This document shows, piece after piece, positions 51,725 to 61,318 of a stretch of DNA of 64,000 nucleotides. The translations under genes and the position numbers were made by a program. A model generated the notes under the pieces. The model was not told the origin of the DNA. It saw only the letters and a program-made list of their open reading frames with translations, and did no database searches. Origin of the DNA: UBA7803 sp041686955 (GTDB taxonomy: Bacteria > Pseudomonadota > Gammaproteobacteria > Pseudomonadales > Azotimanducaceae); contig JAWLCV010000005.1 of assembly GCA_041686955.1 (NCBI GenBank), positions 1 to 64,000 of the forward strand. Direction: 5' to 3'. Each line of letters opens with the position of its first letter. Position 1 is the first letter of the stretch.

Positions 51725-53037
51725 GCTCGAGCCCGGAGCGCGGAGATCACGGCCGCCTCGCCCGCGAACTGGGGGTGCCGGGTGCCACCATGCTGGGACT
51801 CGGCTCCATCCTCGGCACCGGCGTGTTCGTCAGCATCGGCGTCGCCGCCGGGGTGGCCGGCCCCGCGGTGCTCGCCGCCATCGTCCTGGCCGCCGGGCTC
51901 GCGGTGTGCAATGCCCTGTCGAGCGCCCAGCTCGCGGCCACGTACCCGGTCAGCGGCGGCACCTACGAGTACGGCTACCGCCTGTTGCGTCCCGAGCTCG
52001 GATTCGTGGCGGGCTGGGTCTTCCTCTGCGCCAAGTCGGCGTCGGCCGCCACCGCCGCACTGGGCGCAGTGGGTTATCTCGCGCACCTGCTCGGCATTCA
52101 GCCGGGAGGCGCCCTGGGCACGGCAGCCGCGGCGCTCGCCGTGGCCGTCACGGTTCTGGTGCTCGGCGGCCTGCGGCGCTCGAGCGCCGTCAACATCGGC
52201 ATCGTTTCCGTCACCGTCCTCGCCCTCGCTGCCTTCGCCGGCGCTGGCCTGGTGCGGTTGGCCTCCGGAGCAGCCCGGCCGTTCACCCCCGTGCTGCCGG
52301 ATGCGAACGGCGGTGCAGGGCCGCTGCTCTACGCCACCGCGCTGATGTTCGTGGCGTACACCGGATACGCCCGCATCGCCACGCTGGGAGAGGAAGTCCG
52401 GGAACCGGCACGCACCATCCCGCGCGCCATCGTCGTGACCCTGGCGGTCAGCGCCGCCCTCTACCTGCTGGTGGCCGTAGCGGCATTGGGCGCCGTGCCC
52501 CCCGACGTTCTGGCAGGCGCCGCGGAAACCTCGGCGGTGCCCCTCGAGGCGGCGGCTCGCGCCATGGACGTGCCGGTGTTGGGGACTCTGGTGGCCCTGG
52601 GCGCCGTAACCGCAATGCTCGGTGTACTGCTGAACCTCTTGCTCGGGCTTTCCCGGGTGGCGCTGGCCATGGGCCGGCGCCGCGACCTGCCTCCGGCGTT
52701 CGCCCGCCTCACCCGGAGCGGCACCCCCCGGCTTGCGGTAGGTGCGGCGGGCGCGGTGGTGGCCGCCATCGCCTCCCTCGGCGAGATCGAGATCACCTGG
52801 GCGTTCAGTGCGTTCACCGTGCTCCTCTACTATGCCATCACGAACCTGGCCGCCCTGCGGCTGCCTGAGGGCGCGCGCCTGTACCCGCCAGCCGTCGCCT
52901 GGACCGGGCTCGTCGGCTGTCTCGGTCTCACCGCGTTTCTGCCCGGCCGCGTGTGGATCCTCGGAGCGGTTCTCGTCGGCGCCGGGCTGGTGTGGCACGT
53001 GATCACCCGGATATTGTGGCCGGAGCACCGGACGTAA
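51721..53037 (+). CDS. APC-family amino-acid/polyamine permease
   Basis: 438 residues, about 12 membrane helices. The first helix has LGLGSILGTGVFVSIG, the APC consensus for substrate binding, and the sixth EVREPARTIPRAI. Overlaps the MocR stop by ATGA, so MocR and permease are translationally coupled; regulation by the transported amino acid is a reasonable inference. Confidence 0.87.
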   Translation: MSSSPERGDHGRLARELGVPGATMLGLGSILGTGVFVSIGVAAGVAGPAVLAAIVLAAGLAVCNALSSAQLAATYPVSGGTYEYGYRLLRPELGFVAGWVFLCAKSASAATAALGAVGYLAHLLGIQPGGALGTAAAALAVAVTVLVLGGLRRSSAVNIGIVSVTVLALAAFAGAGLVRLASGAARPFTPVLPDANGGAGPLLYATALMFVAYTGYARIATLGEEVREPARTIPRAIVVTLAVSAALYLLVAVAALGAVPPDVLAGAAETSAVPLEAAARAMDVPVLGTLVALGAVTAMLGVLLNLLLGLSRVALAMGRRRDLPPAFARLTRSGTPRLAVGAAGAVVAAIASLGEIEITWAFSAFTVLLYYAITNLAALRLPEGARLYPPAVAWTGLVGCLGLTAFLPGRVWILGAVLVGAGLVWHVITRILWPEHRT

Positions 53038-53071
53038 CCGGCAGACCGCCAGCAGAGGCATCGGAGCACTC

Positions 53072-54145
53072 GTGAACCCAGCAATCGGAAAGCGGCTCAT
53101 ACAGGTCGCGGTCGTCGTCCTGATCGGAGTCGCCTCGTACCTGGCATGGCGCGCCCTGCAACCGGAGGAACTGCCCGCAGGGTTCGCCGGCAGCAACGGC
53201 CGCATCGAAGCCGTCGAGATCGACGTCGCGACCAAGATCGCCGGCCGGGTGGAGGAGATCCTGGTCAACGAAGGCGACATGGTGAGCGCGGGACAGCCGC
53301 TGGCCGTCATGGACACGGCCGTTCTGGAGGCCCAGATGCGGGAGGCGGAGGCACAACTGCAGCGCGCCCGCATCGGCATCGAGACCGCGCGCAACCAGGT
53401 GGCCCAACGGCGGGCGGAGGTGGACGCCGCGAGAGCCGTGGTGCTGCAGCGGGAGGCGGAGATGGACGTCGCAGAGCGGAGCCTGGCCCGGGTCGAGGAA
53501 CTGGCCGCCACCGGCACCGCGACCCAGGAGGCGCTGGACGAGGCGCGGGCCCGCCTGCAGGGCGCCCGGGCCGCCATCAGCGCGGCGCAAGCCCAGGTCG
53601 CCGCCGCCCGGGCGGCGCGCAACCTCGCCGAGTCCCAGGTCGTGGCCGCGGAATCCCAGGTGGACGCGGTCCGTGCCACCATTCAGCGCATTCAGGCGGA
53701 CATCGACGACGCGACCCTGCGATCGCCCCGGGACGGCCGCGTCCAGTACCTGGTGGCGTATCCGGGGGAAGTGCTCGCCCCCGGCGGACCGGTGCTCAAC
53801 CTGGTGGATCTCACCGACGTCTACATGACGTTCTTTCTGCCGACGGAAGCCGCGGGCCGGCTGGCCACGGGCGCCGAAGCCCGCATCGTTCTCGACGCCG
53901 CGCCCCAGTTCGTGTTTCCGGCGCGGATCTCGCTGGTGGCGGACGTGGCCCAGTTCACGCCGAGAACGGTGGAGACCGCCGAGGAGCGGCAGAAACTCAT
54001 GTTCCGCGTGCGGGCCCGGATCGCGCCGGAGCTGCTGCGTCAGCACCTGGAGCGGGTGAAAACGGGCCTGCCGGGGATGGCGTACGTGCGCATCGATCCC
54101 GGCCAGCCCTGGCCCGACGATCTGCAGATCCGGCTGCCACAGTGA
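53072..54145 (+). CDS. HlyD-family periplasmic adaptor (YhiI-like)
   Basis: 357 residues from GTG 53072 (GGAG at 53063-53066). Membrane anchor about 9-26; lipoyl halves around IDVATKIAGRVEEILVNEGDMV and LRSPRDGRVQYLVAYPGEV; long helical hairpin (about 85-215), and a beta-barrel. First gene of a YhiI-RbbA-YhhJ-type operon, in which it would be the membrane-fusion component. Confidence 0.9.
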   Translation: MNPAIGKRLIQVAVVVLIGVASYLAWRALQPEELPAGFAGSNGRIEAVEIDVATKIAGRVEEILVNEGDMVSAGQPLAVMDTAVLEAQMREAEAQLQRARIGIETARNQVAQRRAEVDAARAVVLQREAEMDVAERSLARVEELAATGTATQEALDEARARLQGARAAISAAQAQVAAARAARNLAESQVVAAESQVDAVRATIQRIQADIDDATLRSPRDGRVQYLVAYPGEVLAPGGPVLNLVDLTDVYMTFFLPTEAAGRLATGAEARIVLDAAPQFVFPARISLVADVAQFTPRTVETAEERQKLMFRVRARIAPELLRQHLERVKTGLPGMAYVRIDPGQPWPDDLQIRLPQ

Positions 54146-56937
54146 ACGACGCCACGGCCGACGACGCGACCGGACCGCCCCCGGTTGCCCGACTGCGCGG
54201 CGCCGCTCTCCGCTACCGCCGCGTCACCGCCCTCCACGCAATCGACCTGGATCTGCCGGCACGCTGCCTGGTGGGCGTGATCGGCCCCGACGGGGTCGGC
54301 AAATCGAGCCTGCTGGCGCTCGTCGCCGGCGCCCGCGCCATCCAGAGCGGCACGGTGGAGGCCCTTGGGGGCGACATGGCCGACCCCCGTCACCGTCGCT
54401 CGGTGTATCCGCGCATCGCCTACATGCCCCAGGGATTGGGGCGCAATCTGTATCCCACACTCTCGGTTCGCGAGAACATCGACTTCTTCGGGCGCCTGTT
54501 CGGCCTCGGCGCCCGGTCGCGGGCGCGCCGCATTGCCGGCCTGACCACGGCCACCGGCCTCGCTCCGTTCCTGGATCGCCCCGCCGGCAAGCTCTCGGGC
54601 GGCATGAAGCAGAAGCTCGGCCTGTGCTGCGCGCTCATCCACGACCCGGACCTGTTGATCCTCGACGAGCCCACCACGGGTGTCGATCCCCTGTCGCGCC
54701 GGCAGTTCTGGGAGCTCATCGACCGGATTCGCGCCGGCCGTCCGGACATGAGCGTGCTGGTCGCCAGTGCCTACATGGAGGAGGCAGCACGATTCGACTA
54801 TCTGGTGGCCATGGACGAAGGCCGGATCCTCGCGGCGGAGACGCCCGGGGAACTGCTCCGCCAGACCGGCACGGCCTCTCTGGAAGCCGCCTTCGTGCGC
54901 ATGCTGCCCGAGGCGAAGCGCGGCGACCACGCGCGGGTCGCGATCCCGCCGCGTCCCCCCGAGCGGGACGGCGAAGTGGCCATAGAGGCCGAGGACCTCA
55001 CCATGCGGTTCGGCGACTTCACCGCCGTGGATCACGTGAGCTTCCGTATCGGCCGGGGGGAGATCTACGGGTTCCTCGGCTCCAACGGCTGCGGCAAGAC
55101 CACCACCATGAAGATGCTCACCGGACTGCTGCCGCCGAGCGAAGGCCGGGCACGCCTGTTCGGCCAGCCGGTGGACCCCCACGATCTCGATACCCGCCGC
55201 CGCGTCGGCTACATGTCTCAGTCCTTCTCGCTCTACGGCGAGCTCACGGTACGGCAGAACCTGGAGCTGCACGCGCGGCTGTTCGAGGTGCCCTCAAGGG
55301 AGATTCCCGGCCGCGTCGCCGCCATCGCCGCCCGCTTCGGTCTCGAGGACCGCCTGGAAGCCCTGCCGGCCACGCTGCCCCTCGGGCACCGGCAGCGGCT
55401 CTCTCTCGCCGTGGCCATGATCCACCGGCCCGAGATGCTGATCCTCGACGAGCCCACCTCCGGGGTGGATCCGGTAGCCCGGGACGAGTTCTGGCGGATC
55501 CTGGGGGAGCTGTCGCGCCGGGACGGCGTGACCATCTTCATCTCCACCCACTTCATGAACGAGGCAGAGCGCTGCGACCGGGTTTCGCTGATGCACGCAG
55601 GCCGGGTGCTCGCCACCGGCGCACCTGCGGATCTGATCCGTCAGCACGACGTGGACAGTCTGGAAGATGCCTTCATCGCGAGCCTCGAGACGGTGATCGC
55701 CGAGGGCGCAGCCGGCGATCGGCAGCTCGAACCCGGGACCGCCGAAAGCTCCGCGCTCCTCGCGAACGCCGAGGCGCCGCGCAAGCACCAGGGGTGGCGC
55801 GCCCGCTGGCGACGGTCACGGCGGCGAACGCTCAGCTACGCGCGCCGCGAGGGGCTGGAGCTGCGCCGGGACCCGGTGCGCCTGACCCTGGCCATGCTCG
55901 GCAGCGTCATTCTGATGCTCGTGATGGGCTACGGCATGAGCCTGGACGTGGAGGACCTCACCTTCGCCGTGCTCGACCGCGATCAGACCACCCTGAGCCG
56001 GGCGTACGCGCTCGACATTTCCGGTTCCCGATACTTCATCGAGCGGCCGCCCATCGTGAGCTACGACGATCTCGACCGACGCATGCGCGCGGGCGAGATC
56101 AGCCTGGCCATCGAGATCCCGCCCGGGTTCGGCCGCGACGTGGCGCGCGGCGGCACGGCGGAGATCGGCGCCTGGGTGGACGGCGCCATGCCGAGCCGCG
56201 CCGAGACGGCTCTGGGCTACGTGCAGGGCATCCACAGCCACTGGCTCGGCACCCGGGCCCGGCAGGCGGGCTATCCGCAGGCGCTGGCGGGGCCGGCCGA
56301 GGTCGAGGTGCGATTCCGCTACAACCCCGACCTGGAGAGCCTCACCGCCATGGTGCCGGCCATGATCCCCATTCTGCTGATGATGATCCCCGCCATGCTG
56401 GCGGCGCTCAGCGTGGTCCGTGAAAAGGAGGTGGGCTCCATCGTCAACTTCTACGTGACGCCGACCACGCGGCTCGAGTTCCTGCTCGGCAAGCAGATCC
56501 CCTACGTTCTGCTCTCGGTGCTGAGCTTCCTGGTGCTGACCCTGATTGCCGTGGTGCTGCTTCGCATTCCCTTTACCGGCAGCTTCTCGGCGTTCGCGTT
56601 GGGCGCGGTACTCTACGTTTGCGCCTCCACGGCGCTGGGTCTCTTGATCTCCAGCTTCATGCGCAGCCAGGTGGCGGCCATCTTCGGCACGGCCGTGCTG
56701 ACCATCCTGCCGGCGGTGAGCTTCTCCGGGCTCATCGACCCGGTGTCGTCGCTGGACGGCTTCGGCCGCGCGGTCGGCGAGCTGTACCCCACCACCCACT
56801 TTCTCACCATCGCGCGCGGCACGTTCTCGAAGGCCCTGGGCTTCGCCGACCTGTGGCGCGACTTCCTGCCGCTGCTGGCGGCGGTGCCGGTGCTGCTCGC
56901 GGTTTCCGCGCGGCTGCTGAAGAAGCAGGAGCGATGA
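54142..56937 (+). CDS. rbbA: RbbA-like fusion: two ABC ATPase domains plus ABC-2 permease
   Basis: 931 residues from GTG 54142, overlapping the adaptor stop. ABC domain 1 (about 12-240, Walker A GPDGVGKS, LSGGMKQKLG, LLILDEPTTGVDP); ABC domain 2 (about 275-500, Walker A GSNGCGKT, LILDEPTSGVDP) whose signature is degenerate (LPLGHRQRL), as in E. coli RbbA; then six ABC-2 permease helices (about 560-925) with a periplasmic domain. E. coli RbbA has the same order and nearly the same length. In E. coli the protein is also reported as ribosome-associated, but an exporter role is likely here. Confidence 0.9.
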   Translation: MNDATADDATGPPPVARLRGAALRYRRVTALHAIDLDLPARCLVGVIGPDGVGKSSLLALVAGARAIQSGTVEALGGDMADPRHRRSVYPRIAYMPQGLGRNLYPTLSVRENIDFFGRLFGLGARSRARRIAGLTTATGLAPFLDRPAGKLSGGMKQKLGLCCALIHDPDLLILDEPTTGVDPLSRRQFWELIDRIRAGRPDMSVLVASAYMEEAARFDYLVAMDEGRILAAETPGELLRQTGTASLEAAFVRMLPEAKRGDHARVAIPPRPPERDGEVAIEAEDLTMRFGDFTAVDHVSFRIGRGEIYGFLGSNGCGKTTTMKMLTGLLPPSEGRARLFGQPVDPHDLDTRRRVGYMSQSFSLYGELTVRQNLELHARLFEVPSREIPGRVAAIAARFGLEDRLEALPATLPLGHRQRLSLAVAMIHRPEMLILDEPTSGVDPVARDEFWRILGELSRRDGVTIFISTHFMNEAERCDRVSLMHAGRVLATGAPADLIRQHDVDSLEDAFIASLETVIAEGAAGDRQLEPGTAESSALLANAEAPRKHQGWRARWRRSRRRTLSYARREGLELRRDPVRLTLAMLGSVILMLVMGYGMSLDVEDLTFAVLDRDQTTLSRAYALDISGSRYFIERPPIVSYDDLDRRMRAGEISLAIEIPPGFGRDVARGGTAEIGAWVDGAMPSRAETALGYVQGIHSHWLGTRARQAGYPQALAGPAEVEVRFRYNPDLESLTAMVPAMIPILLMMIPAMLAALSVVREKEVGSIVNFYVTPTTRLEFLLGKQIPYVLLSVLSFLVLTLIAVVLLRIPFTGSFSAFALGAVLYVCASTALGLLISSFMRSQVAAIFGTAVLTILPAVSFSGLIDPVSSLDGFGRAVGELYPTTHFLTIARGTFSKALGFADLWRDFLPLLAAVPVLLAVSARLLKKQER

Positions 56938-58061
56938 GCGCGCGCGGCAGCCACATCCTCCACCTGGGCATCAAGGAGCTGCGCAGCCTGGCGCGGGATC
57001 CGCTGCTCCTGGTGCTCATCGGCTACGCCTTCAGCGTCGCCATCTACGCCTCGGCGACCGCCATGCCGGAGACGCTGAACCGGGCCACCATCGGCATCGT
57101 CGACGAAGATCGCTCGCCGTTGTCGGGGCGAATCATCAGCGCCTTCTACCCGCCGTACTTCACGCCCCCCGAGCTCATCACCCACTCGGAAATGGACGCC
57201 CGGATGGACGCCGGGCTCGACACCTTCGCCCTGAACATTCCGCCGGACTTTCAGCGCGACGTGCTGGCGGGCCGGCGTCCCACCCTTCAGCTCAACGTGG
57301 ACGCCACGCGCATGAGCCAGGCGTTCACCGGCACGGGCTACGTGCAGGCCATCGTCTCGGGAGAGGTGCAGGCCTTCGTTCAGCGATACCGGGCCGAGAC
57401 CCGGCTGCCGGTGGAGCTGGTAGTGCGGGCCCGCTTCAATCCAGAGCTGGACAACGCCTGGTTCGGCAGCGTGATGGAGCTCATCGGCAACGTCACCATG
57501 CTCTCCATCGTGCTGGCCGGAGCGGCCCTGCTGCGCGAGCGCGAGCACGGCACCATCGAGCACCTGCTGGTGATGCCGGTCACGCCGTTCGAGATCATGA
57601 GCGCCAAGGTCTGGGCCATGGGCCTGGTGGTGCTCGCCGCTACCGCCTTCGCTCTCACCTATGTGGTGCAGGGAATACTGGCGGTGCCCATCGAGGGCTC
57701 GGTGGCGCTGTTCATGGCGGGCGCGGCGCTGCACCTGTTCGCCACGACGTCCCTCGGCATCTTTCTCGGCACCGTGGCCCGCTCCATGCCCCAGCTCGGC
57801 CTCTTGCTGATCCTGGTGCTCCTGCCTCTGGAGATGCTCTCCGGCGCCATGACTCCCCGCGAAAGCATGCCCGTGGTCGTGCAGACGCTGATGCTCGCCG
57901 CACCGAACACCCATTTCGTGATGATGGCCCAGTCGATCCTGTTCCGCGGCGCCGGCTTCGCCGTGGTCTGGCCACAGTTCCTGGCCCTGGCGCTCATCGG
58001 CCTCGCCCTGTTCGCCCTGGCGCTCAGGCGGTTCCGGAGCACCATCGGAAAGATGGCCTGA
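56934..58061 (+). CDS. yhhJ: ABC-2 family permease (YhhJ-like)
   Basis: 375 residues, ATGA overlap with the RbbA stop. N-terminal helix (about 22-40), periplasmic domain (about 45-175), and five or six helices afterwards with GNVTMLSIVLAGAALLREREHGTIEHLLVMP, typical of the YhhJ/YbhR permeases. Completes the adaptor-RbbA-YhhJ transporter, which may export drugs or hydrophobic substances. Confidence 0.9.
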   Translation: MSARGSHILHLGIKELRSLARDPLLLVLIGYAFSVAIYASATAMPETLNRATIGIVDEDRSPLSGRIISAFYPPYFTPPELITHSEMDARMDAGLDTFALNIPPDFQRDVLAGRRPTLQLNVDATRMSQAFTGTGYVQAIVSGEVQAFVQRYRAETRLPVELVVRARFNPELDNAWFGSVMELIGNVTMLSIVLAGAALLREREHGTIEHLLVMPVTPFEIMSAKVWAMGLVVLAATAFALTYVVQGILAVPIEGSVALFMAGAALHLFATTSLGIFLGTVARSMPQLGLLLILVLLPLEMLSGAMTPRESMPVVVQTLMLAAPNTHFVMMAQSILFRGAGFAVVWPQFLALALIGLALFALALRRFRSTIGKMA

Positions 58062-58066
58062 CGCGG

Positions 58067-58090
58067 ACGCCCGGCGGCACCCCTGGGCGT
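58067..58090 (+). terminator. Weak hairpin after the export operon
   Basis: ACGCCC / GGGCGT with a 12-base loop followed by TTTC, in the 30-bp gap between the converging yhhJ-like and FAH-family genes. Candidate intrinsic terminator for the plus strand. Confidence 0.35.
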
Positions 58091-58091
58091 T

Positions 58092-58946
58092 TCATGATGC
58101 ATCCTGGGCGCACCACCAGTCCCCGCCGAGGGCCACCCGGCGCACGGCATCCGTGTCGGTGGGCTGGTGACCCACGGGGTGCTGCGGCGCCGCGATCTCG
58201 GCAACCCGGTTCGTGAGCCGGCCGAGCCCGGTTACCTCCACTTCCACAACGTCCCCGGGCTGCATGGGCCGGGAGTTGGCCGGGGTGCCGGTCAGGACGA
58301 TGTCCCCGGGCAGCAGGGTGATGTTCCGGCACAGGTCCGCGAGCTGGTAGTCGATGCCGAACACCATCTCGCTGACTGGGGCTTCCTGAACCACCCGGCC
58401 GTTCCGCCAGGTGCGCAGGGTGGATTCGCGCACGTCGACGCCGCGGACGATGCCGGGGCCGACGGGGCAGAATCCGTCCATGCCCTTCACCCGGGTCATG
58501 CCCCCCGCGTCGGTGTCCCGAAAATCCTGGCAACCCACGTCGTTGGCGGGCGCGAACCCGGCGATGTAGTCCCAGGCATCCTCGGGCGCCACGTTCTTCA
58601 TGGGCCGACCGATGATGGCGGCGATCTCGCCTTCGTAGTTGAGGTACCGACAGTTCGCGGGCCGGTTGAGCACTCCGCGGTGACTGTTCAGCGCTGTCGT
58701 CGGCTTCTGGAAGTAGGTGGGGGTGACGAGATCCGGCGCCCGGAACTCGACCCGGCGCGATTCGTAGTTCAGGTGTATGCAGAGGATCTTCGTGGGCTCG
58801 CACGGCGGCAGGTAGACCGCGTCCGCCTCCCGCAGCCGCCGCCCGTCCATGAGCCGCAGATCATAGCCCTCCACCGCCGCCCATTCCGGCCGGCCCTCGA
58901 ACAGGATCCGGCGCTGCTCGATGCGTTCGCCCTGCAGTACGTTCAT
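58092..58946 (-). CDS. Fumarylacetoacetate hydrolase-family enzyme (HpaG/HpcG-like)
   Basis: 284 residues. FAH-fold metal site visible as Glu105 and Glu107 in NYEGEIA and Asp136 in PANDVGCQDFRD; the KGMDGFCPVGP and LTGTPANSRP loops are typical. In meta-cleavage operons such proteins are decarboxylases, isomerases or hydratases acting on the oxidised ring-cleavage product. Last gene of the hpaB-VOC-ALDH operon, 14 bases after the ALDH stop. The C-terminal about 45 residues (after EIAAPQHPVG) are an unusual extension. Confidence 0.86.
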   Translation of the reverse strand: MNVLQGERIEQRRILFEGRPEWAAVEGYDLRLMDGRRLREADAVYLPPCEPTKILCIHLNYESRRVEFRAPDLVTPTYFQKPTTALNSHRGVLNRPANCRYLNYEGEIAAIIGRPMKNVAPEDAWDYIAGFAPANDVGCQDFRDTDAGGMTRVKGMDGFCPVGPGIVRGVDVRESTLRTWRNGRVVQEAPVSEMVFGIDYQLADLCRNITLLPGDIVLTGTPANSRPMQPGDVVEVEVTGLGRLTNRVAEIAAPQHPVGHQPTDTDAVRRVALGGDWWCAQDAS

Positions 58947-58960
58947 GGGATCTCCTTGCT

Positions 58961-60439
58961 CTATCGCGGCACCAGGGGAAACGAGGCGAAGCGGGTGTTG
59001 GTGAAGAACTCCCGGCTGAGGCCGCCGCCTTCCCGGCCGAGACCGCTCTGCTTCATGCCGCCGAACGGCTGGCGCAGGTCCCGGTCGAAGCCGGAGTTGA
59101 TCCAGATCATGCCGGTCTGCAGCCGATGGCTGACGTAGTGCGCCGTCTCCTGGGAGCTCGTCCAGACGTAACCGGCCAGGCCGTAGGAGGAATCGTTGGC
59201 GATGGCGATGGCCTGGTCGACGTCGTCGAACGGCAGGATGGTCGCCACGGGACCGAAGATCTCTTCCTGGCAGACCCGCGCCGCCGGATCGGCGTCGACG
59301 ATGGCGGTGGGCTCGACGAAATAGCCTTTCTCCAGACCTTCCGGACGCCCGCCGCCGAACAGGATTCGCCCTTCCCGGCGCGCCAGGTCCAGGTAGCCCA
59401 TCACCCGCTCGTACTGCCCCCTGGAAACCAGCGGTCCCAGTCGGGTGCCCCGGTCCATGGGATCCCCCGGCGGCCAGTGGGCGGCCATCTGCTCGAAGGC
59501 CGCGAGGAACTCGTCGTAGATTTCCCGCTGCACCAGAATGCGCGAGCCGGCCACACACACCTGGCCGGCGTTCATGAAGATGCCCATGGCCGCCGCCGGG
59601 ATGGCCTTCTTCAGATCGGCGTCCGCGAAGATGATGTTGGCGGACTTGCCGCCGAGCTCGAAGGACGTGCGCTTCAGCCCTGCAGCCGCCCGGGTGGCGA
59701 TGTCCCGGGCGGTTGCCGGGGAGCCGGTGAACGAGATGCCCGCCACGTCCTCGTGCTCCACCAGCGCCACGCCAGCCTCCCGGCCGAAGCCGAGCACCAC
59801 GTTGTAGACGCCGGCCGGCATGCCCGCTTCCTCGAAGACCTCGCAGAGCACCCGCACGGAGAGCGGCGACAGCTCGGAGGGCTTGTGCACTGCCGAGTTG
59901 CCGTAGGCCAGGCACGGCGCCATCTTCCAGGTGGACAGCATGATGGGGCTGTTCCAGGGCGTGATCAGCCCGAACACTCCGGCCGGGTCCGACATGGTGT
60001 AGGTCAGCAAGGTGTCGTCGCGGTTGAAGGCGTGATCCCCCGCCTGCTCCTGCTCCTCGGCGAAGAACCGCAGGTTCCAGGCGGAACGCTCCACCAGCGG
60101 ATGCGGCCCCTTGAACTCCGGCCCCAGCGGGGAGCCCATCTCCAAAGTCTGCAGACGGACGATCTCGGCGGATCTCGCCTCGATGAGATCCGCCGCCTTG
60201 AACAGCACCTGCCTGCGAAAGGCCGGTTTGGCCCGGGACCAGTCGCCGCTGTCGAACGCGGCTTTCGCCGCGGCCACGGCCGCATCCGCGTCCGCGGCGT
60301 CACCCCGCGCCGCCACCGTGGTGACCGCTTCGGTGGCGGGATTGACGACGTCGAAGGTGCACCCGGTCGTTGCCCCGACGAACTCGCCGCCGATGTAATG
60401 CTGCTGCGGCGCCAGCGCCTTCCCCTCCACCGCGTTCAT
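58961..60439 (-). CDS. Semialdehyde dehydrogenase of a meta-cleavage pathway (ALDH, HpaE/XylG-like)
   Basis: 492 residues from ATG 60439, which overlaps the stop of the dioxygenase gene. PWNSP, the Glu general base in FELGGKSAN, and the catalytic Cys295 in NAGQVCVAGSR are intact. It would oxidise the hydroxymuconic semialdehyde made by the dioxygenase, with NAD+. Closer to the HpaE/XylG group than to betaine-aldehyde dehydrogenases on context. Confidence 0.88.
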   Translation of the reverse strand: MNAVEGKALAPQQHYIGGEFVGATTGCTFDVVNPATEAVTTVAARGDAADADAAVAAAKAAFDSGDWSRAKPAFRRQVLFKAADLIEARSAEIVRLQTLEMGSPLGPEFKGPHPLVERSAWNLRFFAEEQEQAGDHAFNRDDTLLTYTMSDPAGVFGLITPWNSPIMLSTWKMAPCLAYGNSAVHKPSELSPLSVRVLCEVFEEAGMPAGVYNVVLGFGREAGVALVEHEDVAGISFTGSPATARDIATRAAAGLKRTSFELGGKSANIIFADADLKKAIPAAAMGIFMNAGQVCVAGSRILVQREIYDEFLAAFEQMAAHWPPGDPMDRGTRLGPLVSRGQYERVMGYLDLARREGRILFGGGRPEGLEKGYFVEPTAIVDADPAARVCQEEIFGPVATILPFDDVDQAIAIANDSSYGLAGYVWTSSQETAHYVSHRLQTGMIWINSGFDRDLRQPFGGMKQSGLGREGGGLSREFFTNTRFASFPLVPR

Positions 60440-61317
60440 CACGCCCCTCCGCCCATGTTGAACTGGTGCCCGTAGGTGTCGCCGGTGTAGTACTCCGACT
60501 GGTGGCTCGCGGGCCGGCCACCCCAACCGATCTCGATCTGGAACCCGGACGGAGATACGCAGTAAAAGGAGAACATCTGATCGTTGGCGTGCTTGCCGGG
60601 GCTGATGGCGATGGGGTAGCCGGCCGCTTTGACGCGCTCGTAGGTCAGGAACACGTCGTCGAAGGTGTCCACTTCCAGCATCAGGTGATTGACTCGCTTC
60701 TCGCTGGGGAAGCCGAACGCGAAGGTGTGGTCCCGCGAGTTGCAGTGCACGAACAGGATGTCCAGGGTCTGGCCGTCCGGGAGGGGAACCCGATACTCGA
60801 TGCTGCCGCGCATTCCCAGCAACTTGTAGAACTCGTAGGTGGCGTCCAGGTCCTGGTAGCCGAGCATCATGTGCCCCACGCCGCCGTCGCCGGTGACGAA
60901 CCGGCCATACATCCCCCGGCCGGGGTGGAACGGCCGGTGCGTGTCGACCTGGGGCCCGTGAAAGATCTCCAGCGGGATGCCCGACGGATCCGACAGCGTC
61001 ATGAGCTCGAGCACCCGCCGGCTCCGCGCCGTCTGCGCATCGGCCACATCAAAGCTCACGCCGTGATCCCGCAGCACGGCCTGCAGGGCGCGAAACTCCT
61101 CGGGCCCGGCCACCCGCAGACCGGCGGCCAGCAGATCGTCGGTGCCGTCCTCCTCGAGGACGATCCTGTGGTGCCACAGGTCGGCCCGCAGGTACAGCCG
61201 ACCACGCTCGGAATCGTCGGCGACTTCCAGGCCCAGCATTTCGGTGGCGAACTCCCTCCACCTGGCCAGATCCGCGACCCCGAACCGCACGTAGCCCAGC
61301 TCCGTTACTCCCGCCAT
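60439..61317 (-). CDS. Extradiol ring-cleavage dioxygenase, VOC type I (BphC/HsaC-like)
   Basis: 292 residues, two VOC modules. Fe2+ ligands by position: His149 (GGVGHMML), His211 (KRVNHLMLEV) and Glu262 (GFQIEIG); acid-base residues His194-region and Tyr252 are in the expected strands. It inserts O2 next to the catechol hydroxyls of a mono- or bicyclic catechol. Starts 1 base before the hpaB-type stop end, so the genes are tightly linked. Confidence 0.88.
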   Translation of the reverse strand: MAGVTELGYVRFGVADLARWREFATEMLGLEVADDSERGRLYLRADLWHHRIVLEEDGTDDLLAAGLRVAGPEEFRALQAVLRDHGVSFDVADAQTARSRRVLELMTLSDPSGIPLEIFHGPQVDTHRPFHPGRGMYGRFVTGDGGVGHMMLGYQDLDATYEFYKLLGMRGSIEYRVPLPDGQTLDILFVHCNSRDHTFAFGFPSEKRVNHLMLEVDTFDDVFLTYERVKAAGYPIAISPGKHANDQMFSFYCVSPSGFQIEIGWGGRPASHQSEYYTGDTYGHQFNMGGGA

Positions 61318-61318
61318 G

